This document shows, piece after piece, positions 1-12,144 of a DNA stretch of 64,000 nt. The stretch is taken from NCBI GenBank assembly GCA_030142905.1, contig JASJOG010000256.1, positions 97,001 through 161,000 of the forward strand, written 5' to 3'. Below the pieces are notes generated by a model. The model worked only from the letters and a program-made list of their open reading frames with translations. It did no database searches and was not told where the DNA came from. Source of the stretch: Heliopora coerulea. Taxonomy: Eukaryota > Cnidaria > Anthozoa > Scleralcyonacea > Helioporidae. The translations under genes were made by a program, and so were the position numbers. Position 1 is the first letter of the stretch, and every line of letters starts with the position of its first letter.

Positions 1-333
1 GAGGCTAGTTGTTAGGGAGATTGAGCATGTATGGAATGTTTGGAATTTATCAGCCTGCTGTGTTAGGTTATTCCCCCAAGACAACATGTCAGCGAAGCTG
101 TTTGAAAAATTTTGACCCGTTTTTAAAATGTGTTGAAATTCCCGGTAACGTTAACAAATTCCTGGAAGAGACCGGAAGTGACCGGAAGTGATCGAACGAA
201 GTTCTCAGCGAAGCACCCGAAAGTTACGATATCAAGGAAAAGGGTTTTCCCCGACTATTTTTGTCGATTTTGAAAATGTGGAAAATTTAACCAAATCCCA
301 AAATGCGCTAGAATCCCCACTTTATAGACTACT
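1..333 (+). repeat. Right TIR of a third Polinton, body outside window
   Basis: This stretch closely matches 51472-51754, the outer part of the right TIR of the inner Polinton, including the 'gttagggagattgagcatg' arm, the 'ttgacccgtttttaaaatg' stretch and the terminal 'agactact'. It ends at about 333, after which the sequence is unrelated. It carries a small insertion near 50-105 and a doubled 'accggaagtg'. Either a related element lies to the left of the window or this is a solitary TIR. If an element ends here, the 6-bp duplication would be 334-339 (tccggg), whose partner lies outside. Confidence 0.85.
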
Positions 334-2230
334 TCCGGGTCGTGCTGGCTAGGGACGAGACAACGAGAACTCGTTGTGGGCTCCTGGGATTCATGGGCCA
401 GTTAAAAAGTTAAAAATTGAAAAAAATTAAAATACATGACGATCTATAAAAGCAACCTCTAGAAGCGTTATGTACTAGCTAATTCATGATGTACCAGAGC
501 TACTATATTTAAAATTATATGCAGACAGTAGTCAGGTGAAGCGGCTTTTGTTTCTATAGCTCTGTAAGTAGATTGTTGATTCTCATGTGACAAGGTAACA
601 ATACATCATAAATTGCTTTATTTTTCAAATCATGCATGTCATGTGGCCAATAACGTACATAGGCATAAACTATAGAGAGGACAAGCGATTGTCACAGCCT
701 GTAGGTTATCTTACACCCCTACTGCCTTCCATGGGCATAGTGCCAGTCATAAGTCATTATAGTGCACATTGAAGATTATATTTTGGATTCAGCCATTCCG
801 TATGATTCAAACTTGTAATAAAAATCTATATGTTAGGTAAAGTGTTTATTTCTCGCCACGTCAAATTTGGTCAAATATTGCCTCTCCCCAAGACACATCT
901 TTGCATTTGTAAATCTGCCCCTGGGCTCCCTCGCATGTTGCTTATTTGTTGTTCTTTTTGAAGACCCAGCACGCCCCTGGTGTCAATCAACGTATTTCAA
1001 TAACAAGAAGTATGAAGTGTGTTAACTTGACAAAGGCCTTGAGATATCAAACACGCTACAAACCTTTCGTTGGTAATTTCAGTTCTGCGTTTTACTGTAT
1101 GAGCACACAGGCACATATGTGCACTCAAATTTAGGTGATAAAGTACAAACGTTTTCGATTGAATAAAACCATTCACAGGTGTTTAAAACGACCAGCCGTG
1201 ACTAGCAAAACCTTAAAATTACTCAGGTTACTTCCATTTGGAGTGGATACGTAATGAAACAACGTACTTGTCTATTTAGATTGGGGTTCATTTGTTGACT
1301 AAGGTGTCTTTCATTGAAATTGCTTTTAAACAATCTTAAGCTGGGACACACTCGTTGGATTTTGTTTGTACTAGTGCGTAAGCTCTGAATAGGAAGGGAT
1401 TTGTGCTTTCTTCTGTTTGCACTTTGAAATGTGCTACTTCCACTGGAGTATTTAATTTACCATCATAAACACTGTATGATGGGGGTAATCATTTTCATCC
1501 TTAAGGCTATGCAAGCCTGCTATTTTCCAAGTCAGCAAAACTGGAACAGCAGCTAAACGCCATACGCATGAGTAAACAGCAGGCATATAAAAAAGGAAAA
1601 CTCTATTGCTTTTAATTACTAGAAATACGTGTACGCAACAAACCCTCGCCCACCCTTCCAATACATCTCTCGAGAATCCAAGTGACATTGATAATTTTTC
1701 AAAGTTGTCAAAAAGACAAATCGTCCTTATTATAACTGGAAGAGGTAATGCAATAAAGAAAACACAATATTTGGCCACAAATATTAACAACCCAAATTGG
1801 AAATTATTTTACCTTTAAATTGCTTGTCTTCATATTTACGTTTAAAATTTCTATTCTGTTTTATTAAAACAAAACGTTTGGTGATAATAACCTTTAATGG
1901 TTTAATAAATGATAAGAGATCTATTCTGACAATTCTACTGCTTATCAATGGTTTTCATGGCAAGACCCTGTATTAGTTGCGATCTTGAGATATTTGGAGT
2001 CGTTTTGCAATCAAACTTTTCACTCATTTTGCTTTAAAGAAAGAGTTTTTATTATATAGCGAGACTTTCCGTCTTAAAATAGGATCATTCTTAAAGGTTA
2101 CCGGTAGGATATCAGCATTACGGACAGCTCATGAGTGAAATTTTGTTTTGATATTTTTTGTATCAAAAAATTGATAAATTCTATATAATCTCAAAAGTTG
2201 GTTAAAAATATCTATTAGAAGTGCTATGAA
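334..2230. other. Non-coding stretch, nothing recognised
   Basis: Only short open frames occur in all six frames and none resembles a known family. I see no RNA gene, no tandem repeat and no clear TIR. Confidence 0.5.
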
Positions 2231-2238
2231 GAAGATTT

Positions 2239-3400
2239 ATGCTAAGTATTCATCCGGAAGTACAACACTTTGTTCACGAAGATGAAACGAATTACGAAAC
2301 GGACGAAATAAACAAAGAAAACATGAATGAGTTCTGCATTTTTATCGCTGACCAAAAATTGGAAAATACAAAACATAAAACAAAATACGACAAGCAAACC
2401 TTGTGCAAGTTTTGTCGATAGAAGAACGAGAAGAGGGAAGTAAGAGACATACTTTTTCTACGGTAAAACATCAATAAAAAAGAAAAATGGTGTACAAATC
2501 TACAACTCTTGCGTATTTTCAACTAAGTATTCAGTGGCACCTCAGTACAAAGGGTTCAACGGTAAATTTACACAAAGACGACTTTAAACTTTCTTGAGAG
2601 GTTTTAAAATCCTGATGAAAACATTACTGGTCGAATACGTAAAGGTCGTCTTGCACAAATCACTCTCGAATTGAGAAAAACTGAAGCGGACAACTGTTTT
2701 GCCGAATAATAATTGGGTGACCAAAATCAAGTAGCTTTGCAGCGAGTTACCTTGTGGCTTATTACCTTGCATTTTTGTTTCGAGCCAAAAATACATCCTA
2801 AAGTCTTCAGTGGGGCGACATTTCATAGGGAAAAAATCCTGATTGAGGCGATGAAATCTTTGTGTGGAAAGTGGATAAAGCATCCAAAGACTGTCATGGC
2901 CTGGACAACTTTTCTGGATGATGAGTGTGCTATCCCACTTCTCAAACAATTGACCATGAACGCTGTCCCGTTAAATACTGCAAAATGTTCAAAAGTAATC
3001 GTCCTACAGAGTTGAATGAACCAGAATCTTCATTCTACTTTACCAATAAACACCAGCCAAATCCAGGTGGCAATATTTCGTCCAAGAAGTCTCGCTTAGG
3101 GAAGAATGAAGTCGGGAAGCTACTTTTGAAAGCTGCTCAAAACAATTCCGTTCGCAGAACTTGTATTTCAAAGCTACTCGACTCAGATGTACCTGTGATT
3201 GTGTAACTCAGGTAAGTGGTTACCAGAACGTGAAAAATCTCGAGATTTATACAAATCAGCATCTATTCAACTTCAGCGAAGAATGTCGTTTACACTTAGT
3301 CGCTCAGCAAATGTCCTGACAGCAAGCGAGTTCCCGTACGTCTTTTGTTCATATTTATCAGGAAGAACCAAGACAAAGTGTTGCTGCAACAAATGAACAG
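2239..3400 (+). pseudogene. Crypton-type tyrosine recombinase (DUF3504-like) remnant
   Basis: Fragments in shifting frames line up in order with the DUF3504/ZMYM-like family of domesticated and mobile tyrosine recombinases. An N-terminal piece lies near 2310-2420 (FIADQKLENTKHKT). A middle piece starts at about 2713 (GDQNQVALQR, WLITLHF). The C-terminal catalytic region follows at 2925-3330, with NERCPVKY, LGKNEVGKLL, SVRRTCISKLL, SGYQNVKNL and finally YKSASIQLQRRMSF. The SVR arginine and the YKSAS tyrosine are the positions expected to be catalytic. Several stops and frame shifts make it inactive. The call rests on remembered family signatures; the frame breaks are seen directly. Confidence 0.6.
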
Positions 3401-3723
3401 TTGGCCAATGCATATTCCAAGGAGTTAACTTTGGGAATTGCTGTTTCAACTCATAAATTGTCCAGATACTAAGATGGACTACAAAAGTGAAACCAGCCGC
3501 AAGCACCAAGATAGCCATTTCGTTTACCGGTCTTAAATCATTTACTGGCGTCAGTGTTCAAATGATGTAAACAACGTCTGAGAGATCCATAAAACGGAAA
3601 AAACCCGAGACCAAACCGATTTGCTTCGACAGGGACCTAAGTAACCTAAGGTTTGATCAACAACATACCAGTCCCCGAGCTTGCACACGGCCTTCTTGAG
3701 TGACCGGAATCCATGGATATATA

Positions 3724-3725
<2 letters not shown>

Positions 3726-3763
<38 letters not shown>
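3726..3763. repeat. (TA)n microsatellite
   Basis: A 38-bp uninterrupted TA dinucleotide run. Confidence 0.95.
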
Positions 3764-3764
<1 letters not shown>

Positions 3765-5005
3765 AGATAGATACGCAATGCAAAAATTTTTCTCCCTAGT
3801 CACCACGCGTGTAAAAGGACTCCGCGCAAGTCGAGATTAGTACCCTCGCACCGCGCTTCGCGCAGTGGGCGAGGGGATGAACAGAGAGTTTAACATACTT
3901 TCCCCAAATACAAAAATAGTTATGAAATTGAGGCCAGTAATCTTGAATTCATCGATAGTAATCCAAAACCCTCTCAATTTACCAGTTCTTAATTTTCACA
4001 TTCAAGGGTGGCGCCAGAGGTGGGGCAGGGGAGCTACAGCCCCCTGTCTGGGAACCTTACACTCCCGTCGGGGAAAATTGAACAATTCATCGGGGAACGA
4101 CATACGTGGGGATAACTTTAAATATTGGTGTTTGTTTTCTCAAACTGGTAAAAGGAAAAACAAATCATCTGCCTTAAATTTGAATAATAAAAGCGGGGAA
4201 GAATTTTTACGAGAAAATCGGGGGGAATAATGTGAAAACGAACGAAAAAGCCAACTGACACTGATGTAGTGAACAGGTTCAAAGCAAGACATCCTAGGTG
4301 CAAGATTGCGCTCTAACTGTGTATATTATCTATGTATAACGTTTCTAACTTACTGGGCTAAATGTCGTCAGTTTTGTATTTTCTTATCACTATTATCATT
4401 TTCCTGTACTTTTAGATTTGACAATTGAAAATTGTAAATACTAACTTTGACATTTTATTAGTTTATCTTCAAACAAGAAATTTTTCCATTTTTCAGAATC
4501 ATCGTAGGCGTGAGGAAATAAAAACAATACATTAAGTATTCGAGAATAATCTGGCTATTTGCTATTTACATAATAAATACAAAAAATAATGCATTTTCCT
4601 GCGCCTAAACCTTAGCCCCCTACCGGATGCCTTAGCTCCTGCGTCGGGGTATTCTTGGCACCATCCCTGTTCATATCTCATTTTAAAATCGTAATGAACG
4701 TTGGGGTCTTGATCAATCTTCTCTGACAAAACAATGGATTTCTTCCACTCTTCAGCTTGTTTACCTATTCCAGACCATGCAAGGTTCCTCTGGAGTATTG
4801 TTTCTTTGAAATTTATTGATCTTTCAACACTCAGGATTAAAATGATAAAAAGAACCTAAACATGAGGTGAACTAAAATGGACAATGTGCATACGTAATAC
4901 AAAAGATCTAAGACCAAAACAAAAAGCCTCGGAAACATAATCAAGCGCATGCCGTTTGGCAGTACCGTCAGTCTGTGGTGGGAAAGGAGTAGTTATTGTT
5001 GGGGG
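3764..5005. other. Non-coding stretch
   Basis: No gene is recognised. A GC-rich palindromic patch with 'gcgcttcgcgc' lies near 3850-3863, and a 'ggtggcgccag' repeat-like segment lies near 4008-4080. Both could be ends of unclassified repeats. Confidence 0.4.
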
Positions 5006-5285
5006 CTGATTACACGGAGAATTTCAACCACGGCTGAAATTCCAGCCAGGTTTGAACTACCCGGGCTGAAAAGTCTTATGTAATCGCACGACAAAATTTC
5101 AGGCCGGGCTGAAAAGAAGATTAACAAGCGTGGGAAAATGCAATTTGCCTAAACAACAGAGGCTACCGACAAATTCCTGCCTGGGTTCACTTTCGATTTC
5201 AGTTCCATCCAGGGCTGAAATATTTCATAAAATCGGGACTTTTGTCAACCCGGTCTACCGGACTAAAATTTTCCCACGTAATCAG
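5006..5285. mobile_element. Candidate MITE
   Basis: The left end 'ctgattacacggagaattt' and the reverse complement of the right end 'ctgattacgtgggaaaatt' pair over roughly 30 bp, giving a 280-bp segment with imperfect TIRs. Inside, 'gggctgaaa' and its complement recur several times (5030-5220), so the unit is rich in palindromes. There is no ORF. I see no clean target duplication, so the class is open. Confidence 0.4.
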
Positions 5286-6895
5286 TGCCTTGGAGTACTT
5301 GTTTCATTAGGTATTATTGAGTGGAATTGCAGTTAGAAAGATTAAATTTGTTTTAAGGTTAATTGTACAACTATGTGAACTTGTATATGCATATCTGTCG
5401 ACGTGAACATACGTTTATGACTACGTCTATGTTGACACTTCGATGTTTATTTTCTATAAGATCAGTAAGAACTCATCTGTACATATTGATAATTTAAAAC
5501 GTCTGTATGGCTCCAAATCTACCGGTCTTAGGGAGTCTGATTTCTCAGACTTTTTTGATTAAATTTATTTTTAACTAATCACCAGATGCTATTCTTTGCC
5601 CACATTGATTAACCTTCCCTCGGTGATATTTCACTAGCCAGAATTTTAGTAAAATGTCGTTTTTTCGAATAATTAATTTTCAGCCACAGATATTATGAAG
5701 CCAGAATGATGGTTAGCCACCGAGTTTATCTCTACTGCCGAGATTTAGTTTTGCTGTTGTCAGGTATGGGAAACATGATTTTTATTAATTTTAATTAAAG
5801 AGAAACTTTGAAATAAAATCGCAAAGCGATAAGAACAGTTAATCTAATGCCATGTCTCCTTAGTAATGAAATTGACCAATGAAAACATTTGTTACGATTC
5901 TGCTGAATAAAAGAAAAACATTATCCACATATATATTACTCCCAAGTGATGTGTAATGAGACAAACTGATATGCTAAAGATATAAGTCTATTCTGACTCG
6001 TTTTAAAGCGCAGAGGTAAAAATCTTGCAGTGGGCCTTTTCCAACATGTCTCTGTTGTTTCACCTTTGCAATTACATTGCAACGAACTAAAGAGAATTTA
6101 TCCACTTATCCTAATCAGCACTCCTCTTGTATAAACTAACACCATTTTGATGCCAATGATTAAAAGTACTTCAGGCAGAAATGAAAGGGAGCAATAGTTT
6201 TAGTTGGGCCGTCTAAGTTTGAAAATTTACCAGCGAAGGAAATTTTTTTCACATATGGGACTTAAACTACCACTTCAATTGTACGAGTAAACAATAGGTT
6301 GCTGCTTCCAGTTCCTTTTGATATCCGGCTTTTTGGTTGACCAGCTAAGTTCTTGGAGGCCTGTATAACAGATTAGTCGTAACTTATTATTCAGCTTTGT
6401 CCATCTAACAATTGATGTTCCATCAACTAAATAATTTCCATCATTCCGATGAAGGGCATTCGCTACAGATGTCCATATTTCCTCGCGTAAGTTTCGGATT
6501 TTCCCCGACCCTTTTGCATTTTATACGCCGTTCAACACTGCCTCCGCAGCATTCTACTTTTATAAAAATGGAAATCAAAGTCTCCCTACCCCGCCAATAC
6601 CATCGTCATGTCCCATTTTTCTACGTTGACCTAATTGTTAATTTAACAAAATATGGACGTGCTGGACAGGCTTGTGGTTTGACGTGACCAGAGGCGTTAG
6701 TATAATGGAGTTTCCGGTACCGTGACTCATCCCCGATGACTGCAGAAAATTGTTTCATCAGGTAGTTGGTCTAACAAATGCACGGATTTTGTCGGGCAAT
6801 TCGAAAGCTTCAACGATGATCGATGATTCGTGAGGCAAAAATCTGAAACGTTGCAGCCACGTGTTGTAAATTCTGCTCAATACATTTTATCTCAT
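5286..6895. other. Non-coding stretch, nothing recognised
   Basis: Short open frames only; none shows a domain or composition that would support a gene. Confidence 0.4.
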
Positions 6896-6901
6896 TTATA
6901 G

Positions 6902-7071
6902 TTTTTGCCGAATGCAAACACACTACACGTGCGGACGATGTTTTATCAAAATTGCGAAAACGAGAGGAAATGCTTGATAAAGAAATTGGAGAACAGTTGA
7001 CCTCCATAGAAAATTTCGCTGAAAGCGAAACAAGCAAAAAGATTTCCGTGGAGCCGATCTACAAGATGTGA
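6902..7071 (+). CDS. Possible exon, unrecognised
   Basis: An open frame with coding-like composition reads on from an AG acceptor-like site at 6900-6901. It encodes a charged helix-like segment containing LSKLRKREEMLDKEIGEQL and ends at a stop at 7069-7071. It may be the end of a host gene or of an old element. No family is recognised and no start codon is assigned. Confidence 0.25.
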
Positions 7072-7471
7072 AAAGAAGTTTCTATGACAATATTGCCATT
7101 CATAACACTCCACATCGAAGCCCTCGTAGCTTAGAGGTCTATTACCACCCATCAAGAACCAAACACCATTATAAAAATAAGAAGCACCTGAAATGGAGAA
7201 CGCATCATCGTAATCATGGGAGAAAAGTTTACGTGATCGGTGAAAGAGCAGATATTAATTATCCCCAATTTCGTACACACATACATTACCGCAGTTGACA
7301 TTCAAGAGTTCACGACCGACAAAATTCTTTTTTGAAGGAGAGAGAAATTATCATTTAGGAAGAAGACACAGACACCATTTTTATGTCCGAATGGAGCCAG
7401 TGGAACGCACTTTATGACATAAAAGACTACAAACTTCAAAAATAAGAAGGAAGTACGGTGGAAGAAAGTAT

Positions 7472-7996
7472 ATGCACTGGAGTCGAATAAATAAATTGAA
7501 AGAACCAATGCAGTTTACTAGACAAAGATATCGATATATAAAACGTCACCGGAAGCATCATATTCGAAAAAACAGGCTTTTCCAAATTCTGCGAGATGGA
7601 AGAATTGCACGACCGCGCATGAAAGTAAAGTATCTTTCCCCAAGAATCTTTATTGAAGAGAATGGTGGAGGAGGACGAAAAAAAGAGTTCATGTCGTACA
7701 ATTCACGGAGGGCAAGAATTCTTAAAAATCATGTTAAAGACCTAAAAGAAAAGTTATTTGAGAAAAGTGAAATTGATATTAAGATCAGACAATGGATAGA
7801 AGCTCGTTGTGTGGAATATAAGGAACAGTTAAAGAAAATAGTTGCTAAAGCAAATCGGTCACTACGTAGAGCTGCTATTCTTGGAAATATAATAGGGAAA
7901 AAGTTTGGAATCGATCAACGGATTATTGATGGCATTATCAGGAAAGAACAAGGAAAAGTTTCCAGTAATTTCTTTAGCATTTTTGACGACGTTTAG
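7472..7996 (+). CDS. Hypothetical basic protein, 174 aa
   Basis: The ORF starts at ATG 7472. The product is strongly basic: the first 60 residues are rich in Arg, Lys and His (RQRYRYIKRHRKHHIRK), followed by a lysine-rich region likely to be helical (about residues 85-135) and a C-terminus ending FSIFDDV. I recognise no domain. It may be an exon or the 3' end of an unknown gene, because open frames of similar composition precede it at 6902-7298 in other frames. It could also be a chance ORF. Confidence 0.35.
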   Translation: MHWSRINKLKEPMQFTRQRYRYIKRHRKHHIRKNRLFQILRDGRIARPRMKVKYLSPRIFIEENGGGGRKKEFMSYNSRRARILKNHVKDLKEKLFEKSEIDIKIRQWIEARCVEYKEQLKKIVAKANRSLRRAAILGNIIGKKFGIDQRIIDGIIRKEQGKVSSNFFSIFDDV

Positions 7997-8224
7997 CAGT
8001 TGTAAACTAAATTTTTAATTCTTAATTTTAAATTTTCAAAGACATTCAGCTTTTCTGTAATATCCCATCCAAAATCATGGTGGGACCACTCAGAAGTCAG
8101 AGTTTTAGAACTATTAAAATAGAAAGTATATTAACCGGAGAAATTAACTTTGTATTTCATAAAAGTTTGGGACTTGTCAACAAAGAACTATCAGCCATCG
8201 CATATAGTTAATACCGACCCCTCC

Positions 8225-8395
8225 TGAACTAATGCCCTTTTCTTTTACGGACGATATGTGGACTTTCGTCAAGCTCATGTCCCCAGAAAAACGATTCCTT
8301 TGTTCCAAAGGTGGATTGAACCAGCAACCTTCTAATCTCCGAACTACCAAGGTCAGTTGGCGAGCTAAGGTAACGGTTCGATATATGAGGTGCAT
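8225..8395 (-). repeat. tRNA-like SINE copy, minus strand
   Basis: On the minus strand it shares 'atatatcgaac', 'tagctcgcca' and 'cttggtag' in the same order as the plus-strand copy at 8708-8880. It also has a B-box-like GGTTCAATCCA (8312-8322). The two copies are about 350 bp apart and inverted. Confidence 0.45.
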
Positions 8396-8554
8396 GCATA
8401 TGCAGTAATTATGAAGGACATGAGCTTGATGAACGTCCACAAATTGTCTGTGACATCAATCAGTTAATTCCCATATGCTTAATGTGTATTATATTCATCT
8501 TAGTCAGTAGTAATATCATATCTTTGCTTCCACATAGCCATCACACATCTCCAT

Positions 8555-8625
8555 TCTGCATCTTAGCTCGCCATCTCAGTCCTGCTAACTGAATGGTAAG
8601 GACGTTAATCGATAATGAGAAAAGT
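8555..8625 (+). repeat. SINE-like fragment
   Basis: 'tagctcgccatctcagtcc' followed by 'gaatggtaaggacgtta' resembles the 5' part of the copy at 8708-8880. It has no usable B box. Confidence 0.3.
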
Positions 8626-8707
8626 GAGAATTCGATTTTCGTTTGCTGTCGATCGCTCATGATCGCTGTCGATCAACAGCGATCGTCAGCGATTATATGG
8701 AAACTAG

Positions 8708-8880
8708 CCTTTAGGTCGCACCTATATATCGAACTTGCACCCTAGCTCACCATTTGAGTCTTGGTAGTCCAATGGTTAGAGCGTCCTACCGGTCATCAGA
8801 ACGTTGTGGGTTCGATCCCCGTCTGGGGCTCAGACTCATTTTCTGAGTATCGAGCTTGAAGATCGTTCAACTACCTTAAT
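8708..8880 (+). repeat. tRNA-derived SINE-like element
   Basis: The tRNA-like head is 8758-8829. An acceptor-like stem (gtcttgg/ctggggc) pairs only with many G-T wobbles. There is an A-box-like region (tagtccaatggttagagcg) and a good B box (8809-8819, ggttcgatccc). The anticodon arm does not fold properly, so it is not a working tRNA gene. The unit continues into non-tRNA sequence. A related copy lies inverted at 8225-8395. Confidence 0.5.
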
Positions 8881-9624
8881 ATATCCAAGCTCTCGTGTTT
8901 CTCAAACATTAAACAGCACTAAGAAAGCTTTGGTGACAAGCAAATCTCAATGCCGCCAAACATTCATTACATCAGAACAAGACGATTATCCACGAAGCAG
9001 TTTTAAGTTAAAGTTACTCTGTTTCTACGTTTACGGTGAAATACATACATAGGCTTGTTCCATTTTTTTCTACTTAAAGTATTTACAAATTCTCGATACT
9101 GCTCAGTGGTTTTTTCGACAACATCTTGAGAGCTACCCGTTCTGTTGTAGTTGGCTCAATAGCCATGGAGCAGGTTGTTCAAGTTGTGTCGTAATTATTA
9201 CTTGCGATCATAGACTAAGTTTAACCGGTTGAATAAGTCTCCGTCAGCTTGCGTGAACCAATCGCACTCAGCGACTTGTCCACGTGCTCACAAAATTGGA
9301 AAATTATCTAATCGTCGATCAATGTAACTGTCTTCTGGATTTTTAGTCTTGGAGAATCAATGGATAAAATTCGATAGTCTTCAAGACTTTTACCCGAGTT
9401 TTCATGTGGAAAATGTAGATGAACCAACAAAATGTTAATGGTAAGTTATGTTGTGTGTGTACATTCATTCTAGGGAAGTACAAATATGACATTTGAGTGT
9501 GTTTACTGAACCATATCATAATTGATTTTCGCTCAAAGGCTAAGCTCTTAAATTGTGAAAATTACTGGTTTTGAGTAGCTAAAATGTTTTTACGATGTAA
9601 AATTATCCCTGCAATGGGTTAACA
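8881..9624. other. Non-coding stretch, nothing recognised
   Basis: No credible ORF, RNA or repeat structure is seen. Confidence 0.4.
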
Positions 9625-9628
9625 TTAA

Positions 9629-11638
9629 GGTGGTCCCATAAAAAAAAGGAAATTTCTCCCTTTTTTACAAAGTTGAAATTTATATGTATCTAGTGAGAGG
9701 GAGGGTTAGCCAGACCAAAAATACACTATTTACAGTAGAGTGGTTGTCATGGTTACCAAGCTAAGTTACCCCCATAGGGGAAAAATGGGGTCAAATTTCA
9801 AACACGATAACTAAAGAACTAATGGTGGTATGAGTCTGGAATAACTTTTAATTAAACACTTATTATATTACCTAGGAGATAAACCAAAATCATTAATCTG
9901 CTATTTAAAAGGTAGCTATAATCAATGATTAACCTTTTCAATGTGGCCAGTATGATGAGCTGTTTGACTTAAGAGTAAATTATTTCATGATTATGCAGCA
10001 GAATTAGATTCTTTTGGTTCATCTCCTAGCTACATGCATATTTTATAATTCCTGAAAGTTTCATAGTAATTGCTTACATATTCTTTGAGAGACCTTGCAT
10101 GAAATATTGGTAATCGGCCGACTTTGTTAAGTTGAGAAAAACAGCTTTAAAGTAAAACATTCTGTTTGTTACTAGGATAATACCAATGAAATGTCTCAGA
10201 CAGTAATGTATGGACTTACACTAGTCTAAAAGGATTAGCTTCATATACTTTCCCTTCCTGCTCTACTGACTTGTCATTTTTCTTTTTCCTTTTGCCACGG
10301 ATAACTTTTCTTGTCTGTTTTGCTGAGTCCCGGTTCTCATAGTATGCTTTCAGAACTCGTCTCTTGTCAGCTTTTTCCATTCCATCTAAAAAGTACTTTC
10401 CTAGCTCCATCCCTAATTTCTTTATGACATTTACTGAAGTCCAATCATGTTACCAGTCATGTAAACAATCGCACTGATTCGCTTATTGTGGAGGTGTGCA
10501 TGATAGCATGCAGTGATCATGCATAACACGCTCTTGTGTACATGGATGGCATAGCCTTATCACGCTATAGCCGTGTTATGCCTCTATTGCATTATGGGTA
10601 ATTCTGTATATCTTCGACAGTACACACCCTCCCCCCTTTCATATAATATATCTTATACTAAGACTAATTCGGGCACGAAACAACAAAGTCAAACATATCC
10701 TAGGCGAGAGACTCTAGTACATATCTAAAAGATGTGCCACTCTAAATTTTTGAAAAAACTTTTTCACAGACCTACAGTCCTAAACCTATTACGGCTCTCA
10801 GTGGCGCCTCTGCTTTAAACGCCCATGTCGGGAACGAAATCTCGACAAATAAAGGCACATCTCAATTCTTTGAAAGGCTTCTGGCAGATCGGCCATCCTC
10901 GGACATTACATGATGTCCCTTAGGCCAGCTGCGACTGTTATGCAGGAGCCGAATTTCATGCTTGACGAACCAGCCACGAATTCCGCGACTGACCGCCATT
11001 ACCAACGTCTCTCGCAAAGAAAACAATCAAATGCCCGCCAAAATAACAGCCTACTGCTGGTTACCTCATCGATTCTACGTATTTCAATCTTCTTCCAGGA
11101 ATTATTTCACAGTCCTCTCTATTTGTTTATTCACTACTTATTTCTACCTACATTTACAATTTTTATTTCTTGCTCGTTTAAACAAAGGGGACTACAAACG
11201 TTGTTTAGACATCTCGTATAAAAATATTTGCGACTTATATCAACAATTTTGAAAGAAACTTTTTGAAAGTAAATCCAAGATGGCCGATGCTAAACAAGGC
11301 TGTTTTGATGGCTTTGAAAGGTGGAAATATTTGATTTAATGCACAGTAAAATGGATTTAAATCTTACAACAAGGAGGGGGGTGGTTAAGAATCATTGGGT
11401 CTAAAACGTACGTTGTAGAAACAGTCCAGTGATAACAATTTAACAATAACAATTCGTTGCTATGGCGGTTGCTAAGGGACAATTAAAAGGATGGGCAATA
11501 ACTTTTCAATATTTAATCCTTTTGTGTTGTCAAAATCAAGAAAATAGCAACGAGGAATGAAAAAGTAATGTTTAATAATGTTAAATTTCATAATTCCAAA
11601 AAATCGACTTTTTGAAATATTAAATGTATGGAACCACC
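9629..11638. mobile_element. TTAA-flanked DNA element (piggyBac-like or derived)
   Basis: The left end GGTGGTCCCATA (9629-9640) and the reverse complement of the right end GGTGGTTCCATA (11627-11638) differ at one base. Both ends are flanked by TTAA (9625-9628 and 11639-11642), the target site of piggyBac-type transposons. The 2,010-bp body holds no transposase-size ORF, only a 64-residue basic ORF on the minus strand. It could be a non-autonomous derivative; a chance match of short ends is possible. Confidence 0.45.
10216..10410 (-). pseudogene. Small basic ORF fragment in TTAA element
   Basis: A 64-residue reading frame rich in Lys, Arg and Glu (KADKRRVLKAYYENRDS, KVIRGKRKKKNDKS) ends in KVYEANPFRLV. 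It looks like the 3' end of a longer element-encoded protein, but I cannot name the family. Confidence 0.3.
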
Positions 11639-11642
11639 TTAA

Positions 11643-12144
11643 GCTGACAAGAAATCCTTCCTGTAGAATTGAAATGACGTTGTTTTATACTAATTTTGCG
11701 TTGGTAATAGCAAGATACAGTCTTTTCACTAGTTATCTGAAGGTCGAGAGTCGTCAGCACCGATTCTAATTCAATATCGACGGGTATATCTCCTTCTGTA
11801 TTGAATTCTTTCATTGTTATATGGAATAAATCCGATTTCAAATTATGGAGATTCTATTCATGAATATGAATAATCTTTGAATTAACCTAGTTGTTTATAA
11901 CACAGAAATCGTAATCCTCGTATAATCTTATATTCAATATTTTATTCAATTATATATATTCTCATTGATGTGAGTAATGTTACTCCAGTTAAGAAGAGAT
12001 ATATGTTTTACAGTAGATTCAAGTTGGTTTAAGACGTTTTAGGATAGATATTACAAATTTCAACGTCAGTGAATACGTGCTTTTGATCTTGATTTACGTG
12101 TTGTGGTGACGGTTTTTAAAGCAAGCAAGATAGGTACAAGGAAG
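11643..12144. other. Non-coding stretch
   Basis: AT-rich; nothing recognised before the start of the 7-kb duplicated block. Confidence 0.4.

Noticed and set aside
1452..1790. 112-residue minus-strand ORF
   Set aside because: No domain, odd composition and an overlapping ORF on the other strand. It looks like chance.
8758..8829. True tRNA gene
   Set aside because: It has A- and B-box-like parts, but the acceptor stem is mostly wobble pairs and the anticodon arm does not fold. It is embedded in a longer repeat with a second inverted copy, so it is called a SINE.
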